Positions 52,141 to 60,751 of a stretch of 64,000 bases of DNA are shown piece by piece. Each line of letters starts with the position of its first letter. Position 1 is the first letter of the stretch. Below the pieces are notes generated by a model, which was not told the origin of the DNA, did no database searches, and saw nothing but the letters and a program-made list of their open reading frames with translations. Both the position numbers and the translations under genes were made by a program. The DNA comes from Arthrobacter sp. V1I9 (GTDB lineage: Bacteria; Actinomycetota; Actinomycetes; Actinomycetales; Micrococcaceae). The stretch covers positions 992,001-1,056,000 of the forward strand of contig NZ_JAUSYU010000001.1 of NCBI RefSeq assembly GCF_030817075.1. The letters run 5' to 3'.

Positions 52141-52935
52141 ATGGACGATCTTGGTGTGGCTGTAGTAATCGAAGACGACGCCGATGTGCGCAACCTCCTC
52201 GAGGGAGTGTTGAGCCAGGCGGGCTTCGAGGTGCATACAGCGGTTGACGGGCGGGCCGGAGTTGAAGTGGTCCGCGACAAGCAGGCCAACGTGGTGACGC
52301 TGGACATCGGGCTGCCGGACATCGACGGTTTCGAGGTGCTGCGGCGGATCCGCAACTTCAGCAACGCCTATGTGGTGATGTTGACGGGCAGGACTGAGGA
52401 ACCGGATCTGCTGTCCGCCCTCAACGCCGGCGCCGATGACTACATTGCCAAGCCCTTCCGGCCCCGCGAGCTCAGGGCCCGCGTTGCAGCCATGATGCGC
52501 AGGCCCCGGCACGAGATCAGCGGGCAGAAGCCGGAGACGCCCGCCTGGGGAGCGGCGCCTGCTGCGGCAGTTGCGGCCGCCCCGCCTGCGGACTCCGCCG
52601 TCCTGCACCACAACGGCCTGGCGCTGAACCACCGGACCCGCACGGTGGAAGTCAAAGGGGAGCCGCTGGGACTCACCAGAAGCGAATTCGATCTGCTGCA
52701 CGTCCTCCTGCGCGGCGGCGGGGCTGTCTGCACCCGGGCCGATCTGGTCCGGGCCGTCCGCGGTGAGTACTACGACGAGGATACCTACATTAGTGAGGCC
52801 GACGAACGCGCCGTCGAGGTCCACATCGGCAACCTGCGGCGGAAGCTGAAGGAAGATTCGGTCTCGCCCCGCTGGCTGCAGACCGTGCGCGGTGTTGGAT
52901 ACCGGCTCGCGCCCGGCAGGCCGGACGCTGGATAG
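52141..52935 (+). CDS. OmpR-family response regulator
   Basis: A 264-residue regulator: receiver with E11-D12-D13 acidic patch, phosphoacceptor D55 in VVTLDIGLPD and K104 in YIAKPFRP; an Ala/Pro-rich linker (about 130-155) and a winged-helix DNA-binding domain with LTRSEFDLLHVLLR and AVEVHIGNLRRKLKED...VRGVGYRL. It is divergent from the kinase at 50218-51885, with 255 bp between them that probably hold both promoters. The Hpt-like gene and Tad locus beyond it may be targets; that is inference from position. Confidence 0.92.
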   Translation: MDDLGVAVVIEDDADVRNLLEGVLSQAGFEVHTAVDGRAGVEVVRDKQANVVTLDIGLPDIDGFEVLRRIRNFSNAYVVMLTGRTEEPDLLSALNAGADDYIAKPFRPRELRARVAAMMRRPRHEISGQKPETPAWGAAPAAAVAAAPPADSAVLHHNGLALNHRTRTVEVKGEPLGLTRSEFDLLHVLLRGGGAVCTRADLVRAVRGEYYDEDTYISEADERAVEVHIGNLRRKLKEDSVSPRWLQTVRGVGYRLAPGRPDAG

Positions 52936-52979
52936 GCGCCGCGGGTAGGCACCTTGACCGGGCGCCGAAGGCCGAAGAG

Positions 52980-53444
52980 CTAGCCGTTTTTGAGGATGTA
53001 CGTGGACTGGAGCTCTGAAACCGTCTGGCCGCCGTCGTGGGCAACCCGCTTCATGAGGACCTGCCCCTGGCCAAAGTCTCCCCGGCGGATGAGCACTTCC
53101 AGCAGCTCAGCCAGCTTGGCCAGGCGCAAGCCGCCCACCATGGCCGAGCTGATCTTCAGGCTGATGGCCGCGTCCAGGGCTGAGTCGCTGTCCTGGCTGT
53201 CCACCGCAGCGGCAAGCCGGGAGCAGCGAAGGTCCCACATGGCTGCGTAATCGCGGGCGAACCGCTGGGCGAGTCCGGAGCCGGCAAGCTCGTCCTCCAG
53301 CTCCTCCAGCACTGCCGCGTCAACGAGCGGCAAGAGCCCGGCCGCTTCCTGTGAAATATCCGAGGCGGTAACCGTTGTGATCCCGGGCTGCGGTGGAAAC
53401 GCAGCTGCGCTCCTGTCGCTGGAGCCGGGATCTGGACTGTGCAT
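52980..53444 (-). CDS. Hpt-like protein without the phosphoacceptor histidine
   Basis: A 154-residue protein. Residues about 40-130 look like a histidine phosphotransfer (Hpt) helix bundle: the usual A-H-x-L-K-G-S-S pattern reads DAAISLKISSAMVGG, so isoleucine (I94, codon ATC) stands where the histidine is expected; GLRLAKLAELLEVL matches the next Hpt helix. Such proteins cannot carry phosphate and may act as docking or inhibitory partners. It lies between the OmpR-type regulator (convergent) and the Tad locus (same direction). The Hpt reading is by eye. Confidence 0.6.
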   Translation of the reverse strand: MHSPDPGSSDRSAAAFPPQPGITTVTASDISQEAAGLLPLVDAAVLEELEDELAGSGLAQRFARDYAAMWDLRCSRLAAAVDSQDSDSALDAAISLKISSAMVGGLRLAKLAELLEVLIRRGDFGQGQVLMKRVAHDGGQTVSELQSTYILKNG

Positions 53445-53536
53445 TCTTCAAGGCTACTTCCTGGAATTAGTTGGCTGGCCTATTTCGGGTGATCCTGTGT
53501 AAAACTTGAGGCATTTTTGCAGCCTCGCTGCGGGGC

Positions 53537-54421
53537 TTATTGCCCGCTGAATGTCACCACCGCGTTGATGACGGCCGGCCCGAGAATTGCGATGAAGAGG
53601 ACCGGAAAAATGAAGAACAACAGCGGAAACAGAATCATCACTGGCAGTTTCATGGCCTTTTCCTCGGCGCGTTGGCGGCGCTTTACACGCATCACTTTCG
53701 CCTGGACGCGGAGCACCCGGCTGATGGCGATGCCGTACGTATCCGCCTGGACCACGGCCTGGACAAAACTGCGCAGCTCCGGAATGTTGGTCCTTTCGGC
53801 CAGCGCAACGTAGGACTCCCGGCGGCTGCGGCCTACCTGCATGTCCTGCAGAGTGCGGACAAGCTCTTCCGCCAGCGGTCCTTTGCCGTTATCGCCGGCG
53901 CGGGCCATGGCCCCTTCGAAGCCCAGGCCGGCCTCCACGGAGATCAGCATCTGGTCCAGCGTGTTGGCCAGTTCCAGCTGCATCACTTTCTGGCGTTCCT
54001 GCCCTTTGCTGTAGAGCAGGAGGTCGGGGATGAAATACCCGAGGACGAGCAGAAACAGGCCCGCGAGCTTCATCAGGGGAGTGCTTCCGATGGAGGTTAG
54101 GTAGATGCCGGCGGTGGCGCCCGCCAGGCCCAACCCCAGCTTGGAGCCCAGGACTTTGCCCAGCGGCATCGTGGCGGGCCGGCCCGCGAGGGCGAGCAGG
54201 CGGTCCAGGAACGAGACGTACGACGGCGGTGTGAGGCGCCGGCCGATACCCTCGAGCAGGCCGGGCTTTGCGGCTTCAACGACTGTGAGTGGGGCGGCCC
54301 CGCGGGACAGGAGATCATTGACGGCGAGGCGGCCCTGCTTGTCCACGGTGAGGACGGACCAGGCCAGCCCGGCGACGGGGATACAAACCAGCAGGATGGA
54401 GAGGAGAACTATCAGGTTCAT
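53537..54421 (-). CDS. TadC-like pilus platform protein, copy 1
   Basis: A 294-residue type II secretion F-domain protein. A hydrophobic N-terminus (NLIVLLSILLVCIPVAGLAW), two mid helices (about 90-140) and a C-terminal pair (about 245-294) surround the cytoplasmic T2SSF domain with NTLDQMLISVEAGLGFEGAMA. It is expected to form the inner-membrane platform of the Tad pilus with TadB. It is 7 bp after tadB copy 1 and last in that run. The second copy (60752-61654) shares the NTLDQMLISVEAGLGFE segment. Confidence 0.88.
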   Translation of the reverse strand: MNLIVLLSILLVCIPVAGLAWSVLTVDKQGRLAVNDLLSRGAAPLTVVEAAKPGLLEGIGRRLTPPSYVSFLDRLLALAGRPATMPLGKVLGSKLGLGLAGATAGIYLTSIGSTPLMKLAGLFLLVLGYFIPDLLLYSKGQERQKVMQLELANTLDQMLISVEAGLGFEGAMARAGDNGKGPLAEELVRTLQDMQVGRSRRESYVALAERTNIPELRSFVQAVVQADTYGIAISRVLRVQAKVMRVKRRQRAEEKAMKLPVMILFPLLFFIFPVLFIAILGPAVINAVVTFSGQ

Positions 54422-54428
54422 GGCTTCC

Positions 54429-55361
54429 TCAGAACTTCAGGTCGATGATCTTGCGCATCCACAGCGCACCGATGGTCATGAGGACAAACGAGGCGCCGAT
54501 CATGATCCAGCCCAGGGGGTGGGTGAACATCGAGTTCATGTAGGTGGGGCTGACGGCCAGCAGCATGGCCACGATGCCGAAGGGCATGGCGATGAGGATG
54601 TAGGCAGAGAACTTGCCCTCCGCCGCCAGGGCTTTGATGTGTCCCTTGATTTCGGCGCGCTCGCGGATGGTCTCGTTCACCTGGTCCAGGACGTCGGCCA
54701 GGTTGCCGCCCACTTCGCGGTTGATCTGAATGGCCTGTGAGATCCAGACAAAGTCCTCGTTTTTCATCCGCTCGGCGGTGTCGTTGAGGGCGGCCAGTAG
54801 GTCACGGCCCAGGCTGGTCTCGGTGATCACCCGGCGCATCTCCTCCGACGTCGGCTTCTGCGATTCGCTTGCTGCAGCATCGATGGCGCGCAGGATGCTG
54901 TGGCCGGCACGGAGGCCGCCGGAGAGCAGTTGGAGGGTATCGCCGAGCTGGCTGTCGAAGGTGGCGCGGCGTTTTCCGGCCAGGAATCCCAGGACCAGTT
55001 TCCCCACGAACGGCGCGAGGATGGCCAGCAGGATTCCCATCAGCGGTCCTACCGTGACAACACCCACGAGCATTCCGATGCCGGCCCCGATGCCCACCAG
55101 GAGGAAGAACTCGGCCTGGCTTAGGCGGAGCCCGGCGTTTTCGAGTTCCGGCCGGGAGAACAGGGAGACGTGGCGTCCGTGCAGGAGACGTTCGAAGGAC
55201 CGCACGGCGGAGAGCGCCAGGCGGGCGATTGACGACGGCGGCTCGGGCTCAAAGGGGCGACGGCGGTCCAGCGGCACCTCTGGCGCGCTCGGCAAAAGCA
55301 CCGCCACGCCCAGCAGGCTGACGGCCACAAGCAGGACGACTGCTCCAACAGCAAGAATCAT
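54429..55361 (-). CDS. TadB-like pilus platform protein, copy 1
   Basis: A 310-residue T2SSF-domain membrane protein. One N-terminal helix, a mid helix pair (about 95-135, GIGAGIGMLVGVVTVGPLMG) and two C-terminal helices (about 250-300) enclose a domain with DTLQLLSGGLRAGHSILRAID and LADVLDQVNETIRERAEIKG. With TadC it forms the platform driven by the TadA ATPase. It lies 8 bp after tadA copy 1 and 7 bp before tadC copy 1. Confidence 0.88.
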   Translation of the reverse strand: MILAVGAVVLLVAVSLLGVAVLLPSAPEVPLDRRRPFEPEPPSSIARLALSAVRSFERLLHGRHVSLFSRPELENAGLRLSQAEFFLLVGIGAGIGMLVGVVTVGPLMGILLAILAPFVGKLVLGFLAGKRRATFDSQLGDTLQLLSGGLRAGHSILRAIDAAASESQKPTSEEMRRVITETSLGRDLLAALNDTAERMKNEDFVWISQAIQINREVGGNLADVLDQVNETIRERAEIKGHIKALAAEGKFSAYILIAMPFGIVAMLLAVSPTYMNSMFTHPLGWIMIGASFVLMTIGALWMRKIIDLKF

Positions 55362-55369
55362 TGCCGTGC

Positions 55370-56872
55370 CTATCTTCCGGGGGTGGTTTGGGTTGCGGGG
55401 GCCTGGGGACCGGAAAAGACTGCGGGCGAGACATGGATGCCCAGGTCCTCGAACCGGTCGATGAACCGTGGCCTGATGCCGGTGGCAACAGGCTTGCCCA
55501 TGAAGCGTCCCTGGGCGTCGACGCCGGCGGAGTAGTCGAAGACGAATGCGTCCTGGAGGGTCACGATGTCTCCTTCCATGCCCTGGACTTCGGTGACGTG
55601 GGTGATGCGGCGGGAGCCGTCGCGCAGGCGGGATATCTGGACGATGAGGTTGACGGCGGAGGCAATCTGTTCACGGATGGCCCGCAGCGGCAGGTCCATG
55701 CCGGCCATCAGCACCAAGGTCTCGAGTCGGGCCACGGCGTCGCGGGGGGAGTTGGAGTGAACGGTGGAAAGGGAACCGTCGTGGCCGGTATTCATGGCCT
55801 GGAGCATGTCCAGCGATTCCCCGCCGCGGACCTCACCCACCACAATCCGGTCAGGGCGCATACGCAGCGAGTTCCGGAGCAGTTCGCGGATGGTGACTTC
55901 ACCCTTGCCCTCGGTGTTGGGAGGCCGGCTTTCGAGCCGGACCACGTGCTGCTGCTGGATTTGCAGTTCCACGGCATCCTCAATGGTGACGATCCGTTCG
56001 TCGGACGGGAGGAAGGAGGACAGCACGTTGAGCAGCGTGGTCTTGCCGGTGCCTGTACCGCCGGAGACGATGATGTTGAGCTTGGCTTTGACGCAGGCGT
56101 TGAGCAGCTCGGCCATCTCCGGCGTCAGGGTTCCGAAATCGATCAGGTTCTGGACCGTTAACGGAGTTTTGCTGAACTTACGGATGGTGAGTGAGGAACC
56201 GCCCACGGCAAGCGGCGGGATGACGGCGTTCACACGGGAACCGTCCTCAAGCCGGGCGTCCACCAGGGGGGAGGACTCGTCGATGCGGCGCCCCACCTTG
56301 GAGACGATCCGCTCAATGACCTTGCGCAGGTGTTCTTCGGAACTGAAACGGGACTCGCTGAGGGTCAGTTTGCCCTTCCGCTCCACGTAGATCTGGTCCA
56401 TCCGGTTGACCATGATTTCGGTAACGGCCGGGTCGTCCAGCAGGCGCTGGAGGGGGCCGTAGCCCAGGACGTCGTCGGCAACGTCCCGGACCAGCCGGGT
56501 GCGTTCGTCGGCGCTGAGCGGGACCTGTTCGGCGTCGATGATCCGGGTCAGCTCTTCCTTGGCGGTGGCCCGGAGTTCCTGCTCGGTGACGGCGGCGTCG
56601 TTGAAGCGGGAGCCCATCCGCTCGAAAAGGGCGGTGGCTGCCCGGTGCTTCATGGCTGCGAAGACGTCCACCTTGGGCGCGGTGGGCACCAACTGCGCGC
56701 CGGTCTCGGGCGCAGGCACGACGGCGGGGCGCGCGGAAAGGTGCCCCTCCGCCGTCGGGATGGCCGAGGGCGCGGCAGGAGCAGCGGGGCGCGGCGCTTC
56801 GACCACGGCGACGTTGCTGCCGGGCGCCTGGTTGCGGTCCTGGACCGCGCTGATCCGCTCGGAGAGCTTCAT
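55370..56872 (-). CDS. TadA/CpaF secretion ATPase, copy 1
   Basis: A 500-residue type II/IV secretion ATPase. A Pro/Ala-rich N-terminus (about 1-70) precedes the CpaF core: GPLQRLLDDPAVTEIMVN, IDESSPLVDARLEDGSRVNA, Walker A GGTGTGKTTL (K277), ERIVTIEDAVELQ and RPDRIVVGEVRGGESLDMLQ. It powers pilus assembly. Its ATG shares one base with the CpaE stop (TGATG). The copy at the right edge is very similar in the core but differs in its N-terminal tail. Confidence 0.92.
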   Translation of the reverse strand: MKLSERISAVQDRNQAPGSNVAVVEAPRPAAPAAPSAIPTAEGHLSARPAVVPAPETGAQLVPTAPKVDVFAAMKHRAATALFERMGSRFNDAAVTEQELRATAKEELTRIIDAEQVPLSADERTRLVRDVADDVLGYGPLQRLLDDPAVTEIMVNRMDQIYVERKGKLTLSESRFSSEEHLRKVIERIVSKVGRRIDESSPLVDARLEDGSRVNAVIPPLAVGGSSLTIRKFSKTPLTVQNLIDFGTLTPEMAELLNACVKAKLNIIVSGGTGTGKTTLLNVLSSFLPSDERIVTIEDAVELQIQQQHVVRLESRPPNTEGKGEVTIRELLRNSLRMRPDRIVVGEVRGGESLDMLQAMNTGHDGSLSTVHSNSPRDAVARLETLVLMAGMDLPLRAIREQIASAVNLIVQISRLRDGSRRITHVTEVQGMEGDIVTLQDAFVFDYSAGVDAQGRFMGKPVATGIRPRFIDRFEDLGIHVSPAVFSGPQAPATQTTPGR

Positions 56873-58065
56873 CAGATGACCACCCTTCGGTGAAGTTTGC
56901 GCTGGGCCTGGGCACGCCAGGCCGGGTTGAACCGCTCGACGAGTTGGCGGAGGCTCTTAACGGCGGGGTCCTTTTTGGATTCCTGGAGGACGGGGATGCC
57001 GCGGTTGGTGGAGAGCGCCACGGCGCGGGACCGGGGGATGCTGACGTCCACGGGCGCGCCGATGGTGGATTCGACGTCGCGGACGTCGAGCCCGGACTTG
57101 GCGTCGGCCATGTTCAGGACAACATGGCGGGATTCGGGCATGATTTCCAGCTGCCGGAGCACCTCGAGGCCGGAGCGCAGGCCGCGCAGGCTGGGGATGT
57201 CCATCGCGCTGACCCAGACGACGTCTGTGCACTGTTCCATGGCGGCGAGGCCGATTTCGGGCATGCCGGGGGCAGTGTCGAGGACCACGTACTGGAATTC
57301 CTGGGCCAGTTGCTCGAGCAGCCTGGTGATCTGTTCGGGCGTGATGTGGTCCGCGTCCACCGGGTTGGGCGGCGCGCAGAGGGCGTAGATGCCGGCCGGG
57401 TGCACGGTGAGGAAGGCCTTGAGAACTAGGGAGTCCTGGGCTGCTGCTGGCGAGACGGCGTCCGTGACGGTGTGCTCGGGGTTGAGGTACAGGCCCGAGG
57501 CGACGTCGCCGAACTGCAGGTCCAGGTCCACGATGACAACGCTCATGGGAGCGATCTGGCCCAGGCCGATGGCGATATTGGTGGCGAGGGTTGTTTTGCC
57601 GACTCCGCCCTTGGGGGAGAAGACACCGATCACCAGGCCCTTGCCGCCGTTTTCAGCCTGTGTTTCTGGGCCGCGGTGCCGGGTGGCGAAGGACTGGCAG
57701 GCGCGCTCCAGGAGCACCCGGATTTCAGCCGCGTCCGCCTGTGGGCTGAGGATGTCCCGGATGCCGGCGCGCATGGCGTGCAGGAGGAAGGACTGGTCCA
57801 CGTCGCTGACCAGCACCAGGCTGAGCCCGGGAAGCTGGACGTCGAAGACCTTGGCGAACCGCAGTGCCTCTTCGTAAGGGACGTCGGGTCCGATGACCAG
57901 AACTTCCGGCTGCTCCTGGTTGAGGAGGGAGAACAGCTCCTGCGGGCCGGCAGGGAGGATGTCCGAGGCGATGGTCTGGACGGAGCCGCGGAGGCCGTTC
58001 GCGACGGCGGCGCGCAGCTTCTGGTCGAACTCGCCGTTGGGGGAGAGGAGGACGAAGCGGCTCAC
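56872..58065 (-). CDS. CpaE/TadZ-like localisation ATPase
   Basis: A 397-residue protein. Residues 1-125 are receiver-like without a clear phosphorylation site; from about 145 a MinD/ParA-type ATPase begins with the deviant Walker A SPKGGVGKTT, then VVIVDLDLQFGDVAS and VVLDTAPGMPEIGLA. TadZ/CpaE proteins place the Tad machine in the cell. It starts at GTG 58065 overlapping cpaB (GTGA) and ends in the TadA start, so the run is translationally coupled. Confidence 0.9.
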   Translation of the reverse strand: MSRFVLLSPNGEFDQKLRAAVANGLRGSVQTIASDILPAGPQELFSLLNQEQPEVLVIGPDVPYEEALRFAKVFDVQLPGLSLVLVSDVDQSFLLHAMRAGIRDILSPQADAAEIRVLLERACQSFATRHRGPETQAENGGKGLVIGVFSPKGGVGKTTLATNIAIGLGQIAPMSVVIVDLDLQFGDVASGLYLNPEHTVTDAVSPAAAQDSLVLKAFLTVHPAGIYALCAPPNPVDADHITPEQITRLLEQLAQEFQYVVLDTAPGMPEIGLAAMEQCTDVVWVSAMDIPSLRGLRSGLEVLRQLEIMPESRHVVLNMADAKSGLDVRDVESTIGAPVDVSIPRSRAVALSTNRGIPVLQESKKDPAVKSLRQLVERFNPAWRAQAQRKLHRRVVI

Positions 58066-58820
58066 TTGTACACCACGTCCTTTCGTTCGATCCTGGGTCC
58101 GTTGTCCTTGGCGTTCAGGGGTTCCTTGGTGAGCCAGAGGGTGCCATTGATTGAGGTGAAGATAATCCTGCTGGCATCCACGTCGGTGACCGCTACGGTC
58201 AGCATGAGGGAGCCTTCGGGGAGGGTGGTGTCTGCCGGGTCCGCTTCGCCCTGGGCGGGTGTCTCGGCGCTCGCTGTCTGGGGTGCGCGCTGGACGGCAG
58301 TAACCAGGACCTTGCGGAGGGTGAGCTGGGTGGTGGCATCACCGGCGGCGGCCTTGTCGGTGCCGTTCTCAAAGTTCAGAGAGATGCCCACATGGTCACC
58401 CACGTTGATCCGGCCGCCCACTACGCGCTGGGGCTCCAGCTGGAAGGAGACTTCCTGCATGCCTGCGGGCACCTCGACGGCGCCTTCAGCTTTGACGTCT
58501 GCGGGGGCGACAAGCCGCTCGGCCAGGAGCTGTTCGCCGGGGACCAGGTCAACGGCGGCGACTGTGCCGGCTTTGTTGTCCAAGGTGCTGAGGGCGGAAT
58601 CGGACACTCCGGCGGCCGGTACCTTCTCGACTACGAGTGAGGCAGTCATGTCATTGACCGGAGTGCCGGCGGGGATTGCGGTCTTGACCACAAGGACTTC
58701 CACGGGTTCCGTTGATGCCAGTGCCCGCTGGTCCGCGCCGTTCGCGTAGACGAAGATGAGGATGGCTCCCACGAGCGCCAGGGCAACCGCGGCCGTTCCG
58801 GCGAGCAGGCGAGACTTCAC
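58062..58820 (-). CDS. CpaB/RcpC-like pilus protein with SAF domain
   Basis: A 252-residue protein from GTG 58820, which has GGAG 6 bases before it; a TTG two codons earlier sits against that site. One N-terminal membrane helix (AAVALALVGAILIFVYA) is followed by a SAF-type region (VLVVKTAIPAGTPVNDM, DLVPGEQLLAERLV) and a C-terminal domain (GGRINVGDHVGISLNF). CpaB/RcpC proteins are thought to work outside the membrane with the pilus or outer channel. It follows tadG by 30 bp. Confidence 0.88.
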   Translation of the reverse strand: MKSRLLAGTAAVALALVGAILIFVYANGADQRALASTEPVEVLVVKTAIPAGTPVNDMTASLVVEKVPAAGVSDSALSTLDNKAGTVAAVDLVPGEQLLAERLVAPADVKAEGAVEVPAGMQEVSFQLEPQRVVGGRINVGDHVGISLNFENGTDKAAAGDATTQLTLRKVLVTAVQRAPQTASAETPAQGEADPADTTLPEGSLMLTVAVTDVDASRIIFTSINGTLWLTKEPLNAKDNGPRIERKDVVYK

Positions 58821-58850
58821 TTTCAACTCCGTGGTTTCTTGATGTTGTGG

Positions 58851-59816
58851 TCAGAGGGTGAGGCGGGCGATGGACGCCCCATAGTCTGTGGTGTTGCCGA
58901 GTTCGAAACCTTGGGCCAGCGAAACGTACTTTACGAAGTAGCCACGAATGGCCTTGTTATCCACTTTCGATCCCGCAGTCCAGCTGATGCTGGCGAAGTG
59001 GTAGCCCGTGACATGGAACGCGGCGAAGCCCTTGATGTAGTACTTGCCCGAGGAACCGGTTCCTGTCGCTATGTCGTACAAGGGCAGGAGGACTGTCTGG
59101 TTGTTCATCTGCGTAAAGTCGGCGGCGGTGCACGCGGAAGGCACACTTGCGCCGGTGTCGCTGGAGAACCAGATGCCGGAACTGTTGGACGCGCCAGCTG
59201 TTGCCGTTATGGCGCATTTTGTGGAAGTCGTCTGTATCCAGCCGAACCCGCCTGGGATACCGCCGCATCCATTGACGGACTGCTCCAGCAGTTGTTCCGT
59301 ACCCTGCGTTCCGCCGGCCGGGATGTTCAGTTTGCAGTGGGCAATTGCCAGCGGAAGGATAACCGGACCTTTGGAAGGGCTTCCCCACACCGCGGATGAT
59401 TTGGCGCCGACTTCTTTGGTGGGGATGCCGAGGGCGTTGGCGAAGAAGAGGGAGACAGAGTTGTCCACGCCCCTGGTTTCCTTCGCGCTGGTGGTGACTG
59501 AGACGGTCCGAGCGGTCTTGTCGAGCTGTATGCCGTATACCGTGCTCATGCCGTCCAAGGCGTTCTGGTTGGCGAGGCTGGCGGCTAGCTCGGACGTCGT
59601 TGAACAGGCTGGATCGTTGAGGTTCTTGGCACATTTCTGCGCCATTGCGATGGCGGAGGCGTCCGCCCCGCTTTGCAGTTGTGCGCGTTCCGAGTAGATG
59701 ACTCCGACGTCAACGGCGATCGCCACGAAGCCGAGCAGGGTCACCAGGAGGATGGCAACGATGACCGAGATGGCGCCGCGTTCGTTTGTTGCTCCGTTCT
59801 GGGTCAGCCGCCGCAC
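58851..59816 (-). CDS. TadG-like pilus protein
   Basis: A 321-residue protein from GTG 59816, with AGGAG 7 bases before it, overlapping the tadE 3' end by 13 bp. The N-terminus NERGAISVIVAILLVTLLGF followed by AIAVDVGVIYSERAQLQSGA is the Tad-like (TadG) helix that precedes ADASAIAMAQ; the rest, with four or more cysteines, is expected outside the membrane. It lacks the glutamate at +5 seen in TadE. Its role is minor-pilin-like or structural for the Tad pilus. Confidence 0.82.
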   Translation of the reverse strand: MRRLTQNGATNERGAISVIVAILLVTLLGFVAIAVDVGVIYSERAQLQSGADASAIAMAQKCAKNLNDPACSTTSELAASLANQNALDGMSTVYGIQLDKTARTVSVTTSAKETRGVDNSVSLFFANALGIPTKEVGAKSSAVWGSPSKGPVILPLAIAHCKLNIPAGGTQGTEQLLEQSVNGCGGIPGGFGWIQTTSTKCAITATAGASNSSGIWFSSDTGASVPSACTAADFTQMNNQTVLLPLYDIATGTGSSGKYYIKGFAAFHVTGYHFASISWTAGSKVDNKAIRGYFVKYVSLAQGFELGNTTDYGASIARLTL

Positions 59817-60175
59817 AGCATGACTCCTTTGCCCGTCATGGGGAACGGTCCTGCAATGCCTGTAATGGTGGACAGGTTGTACTTGATGGTGAGCGTCACT
59901 TGGGCACCCTCCGAGCACACTTCGGTACTCAGCTTGATGTCCGAGGTGGGGATGGTACTGACCGACGCGGCCGCAGCCTGGGCTTTCTTCTTGGCTTCGG
60001 CCGGATCCTTCACGATGGCCATGTAGCGTACGCCGTCTCGGGCTGCATTGGTGAGGGTGATCTGGGCGTTGTAGGCCCGTCCGAACTCGATGGTTCCCAG
60101 CACCAGCATCAAGAGGAGGGGCAGCAGGATCGCGAATTCGACGGCGGCTGCTCCGCGCTCCGAATCGTGTGACAC
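59804..60175 (-). CDS. TadE-like pseudopilin
   Basis: A 123-residue pseudopilin. I start it at GTG 60175 because AGGAGG lies 8 bases before it; GTG 60184 touches that site. The N-terminus SERGAAAVEFAILLPLLLML is the processing site of TadE proteins: cleavage after Gly8 and glutamate at +5, followed by the hydrophobic helix and the GTIEFGRAYNAQITLTNAAR motif. It is made with the Flp pilin and processed by a prepilin peptidase that is not in this window. Confidence 0.88.
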   Translation of the reverse strand: MSHDSERGAAAVEFAILLPLLLMLVLGTIEFGRAYNAQITLTNAARDGVRYMAIVKDPAEAKKKAQAAAASVSTIPTSDIKLSTEVCSEGAQVTLTIKYNLSTITGIAGPFPMTGKGVMLCGG

Positions 60176-60231
60176 CTGCTGCACCTCCTCTTGAGTGACT
60201 CGTATTCTGGGCCCTGCTGCGCGAGGCGGTG

Positions 60232-60257
60232 CGGTTCCGATATGGGGTCCGGAACCG
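60232..60257 (-). terminator. hairpin between flp and tadE
   Basis: CGGTTCCG (60232-60239) pairs with CGGAACCG (60250-60257) around a 10-base loop. No T tract; it may set the higher level of flp mRNA over the downstream genes, which is inference. Confidence 0.45.
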
Positions 60258-60270
60258 AACGGGCTACTTC

Positions 60271-60489
60271 TTAGCCCCCGGTGCCGGTGCCTGCTGCGGG
60301 AGCGGCCGGGGCCCCGGGGATCTTGCCTTCGACGTTTTCGAAGAGGCCGGAAAGCGTGCCACCGAGGGTACTGACGGCAATAATGATGGCGACGGCAATT
60401 AGAGCGACCATAATGCCGTATTCAACGGCGGTAGCGCCCTTTTCGTCGTTGCGTAGACGGATCATGAGGTTAGTGTAGAGAGAAAGCAT
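60271..60489 (-). CDS. Flp family type IVb pilin
   Basis: A 72-residue Flp pilin. Leader MLSLYTNLMIRLRNDEKG ends in Gly18; the mature protein begins ATAVEYGIMVALIAVAIII with glutamate at +5, the Flp motif. The C-terminus is rich in Ala, Pro and Gly (GAPAAPAAGTGTGG). ATG 60489 has AGGAG at 7 bases. It is the only major pilin gene in the window and stands between the second TadABC set and the rest of the locus. Confidence 0.93.
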   Translation of the reverse strand: MLSLYTNLMIRLRNDEKGATAVEYGIMVALIAVAIIIAVSTLGGTLSGLFENVEGKIPGAPAAPAAGTGTGG

Positions 60490-60751
60490 TGTGTACTCCT
60501 GAGCGAGTCGGATGGCTGGCCCTGCACCAGCACTGATATGAAGTTAGCAACCAAAAAGGGGCCGAAATCGGTATCTTGGGACATCCTGCGCAAACGCTTT
60601 CAGTCCCGTGCTTTTCCTGCGCTTTTGCTTGCTTCCGGCTGCGCTAACGCTGGTTTTGAACATGCCTTGAGACATAGAGGACCCCCTCGGTTCTGGGTGC
60701 CGAGGGGGTCCGGTTCTTGGGGCGCCTTAGATGCGTGGAGATCAGCAGGAC
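60490..60751 (-). other. intergenic region upstream of flp
   Basis: 262 bp between tadC copy 2 and flp. It holds a 12-bp hairpin (60679-60711) and must hold the flp promoter; I cannot identify a convincing -35/-10 pair. Confidence 0.5.
60679..60711 (-). terminator. terminator-like hairpin after tadC copy 2
   Basis: GGACCCCCTCGG (60679-60690) pairs perfectly with CCGAGGGGGTCC (60700-60711) around a 9-base loop; TCTATGTCT follows on the minus strand. It lies 40 bases after the tadC stop and before flp, so it likely ends the upstream TadABC transcript. Confidence 0.7.
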
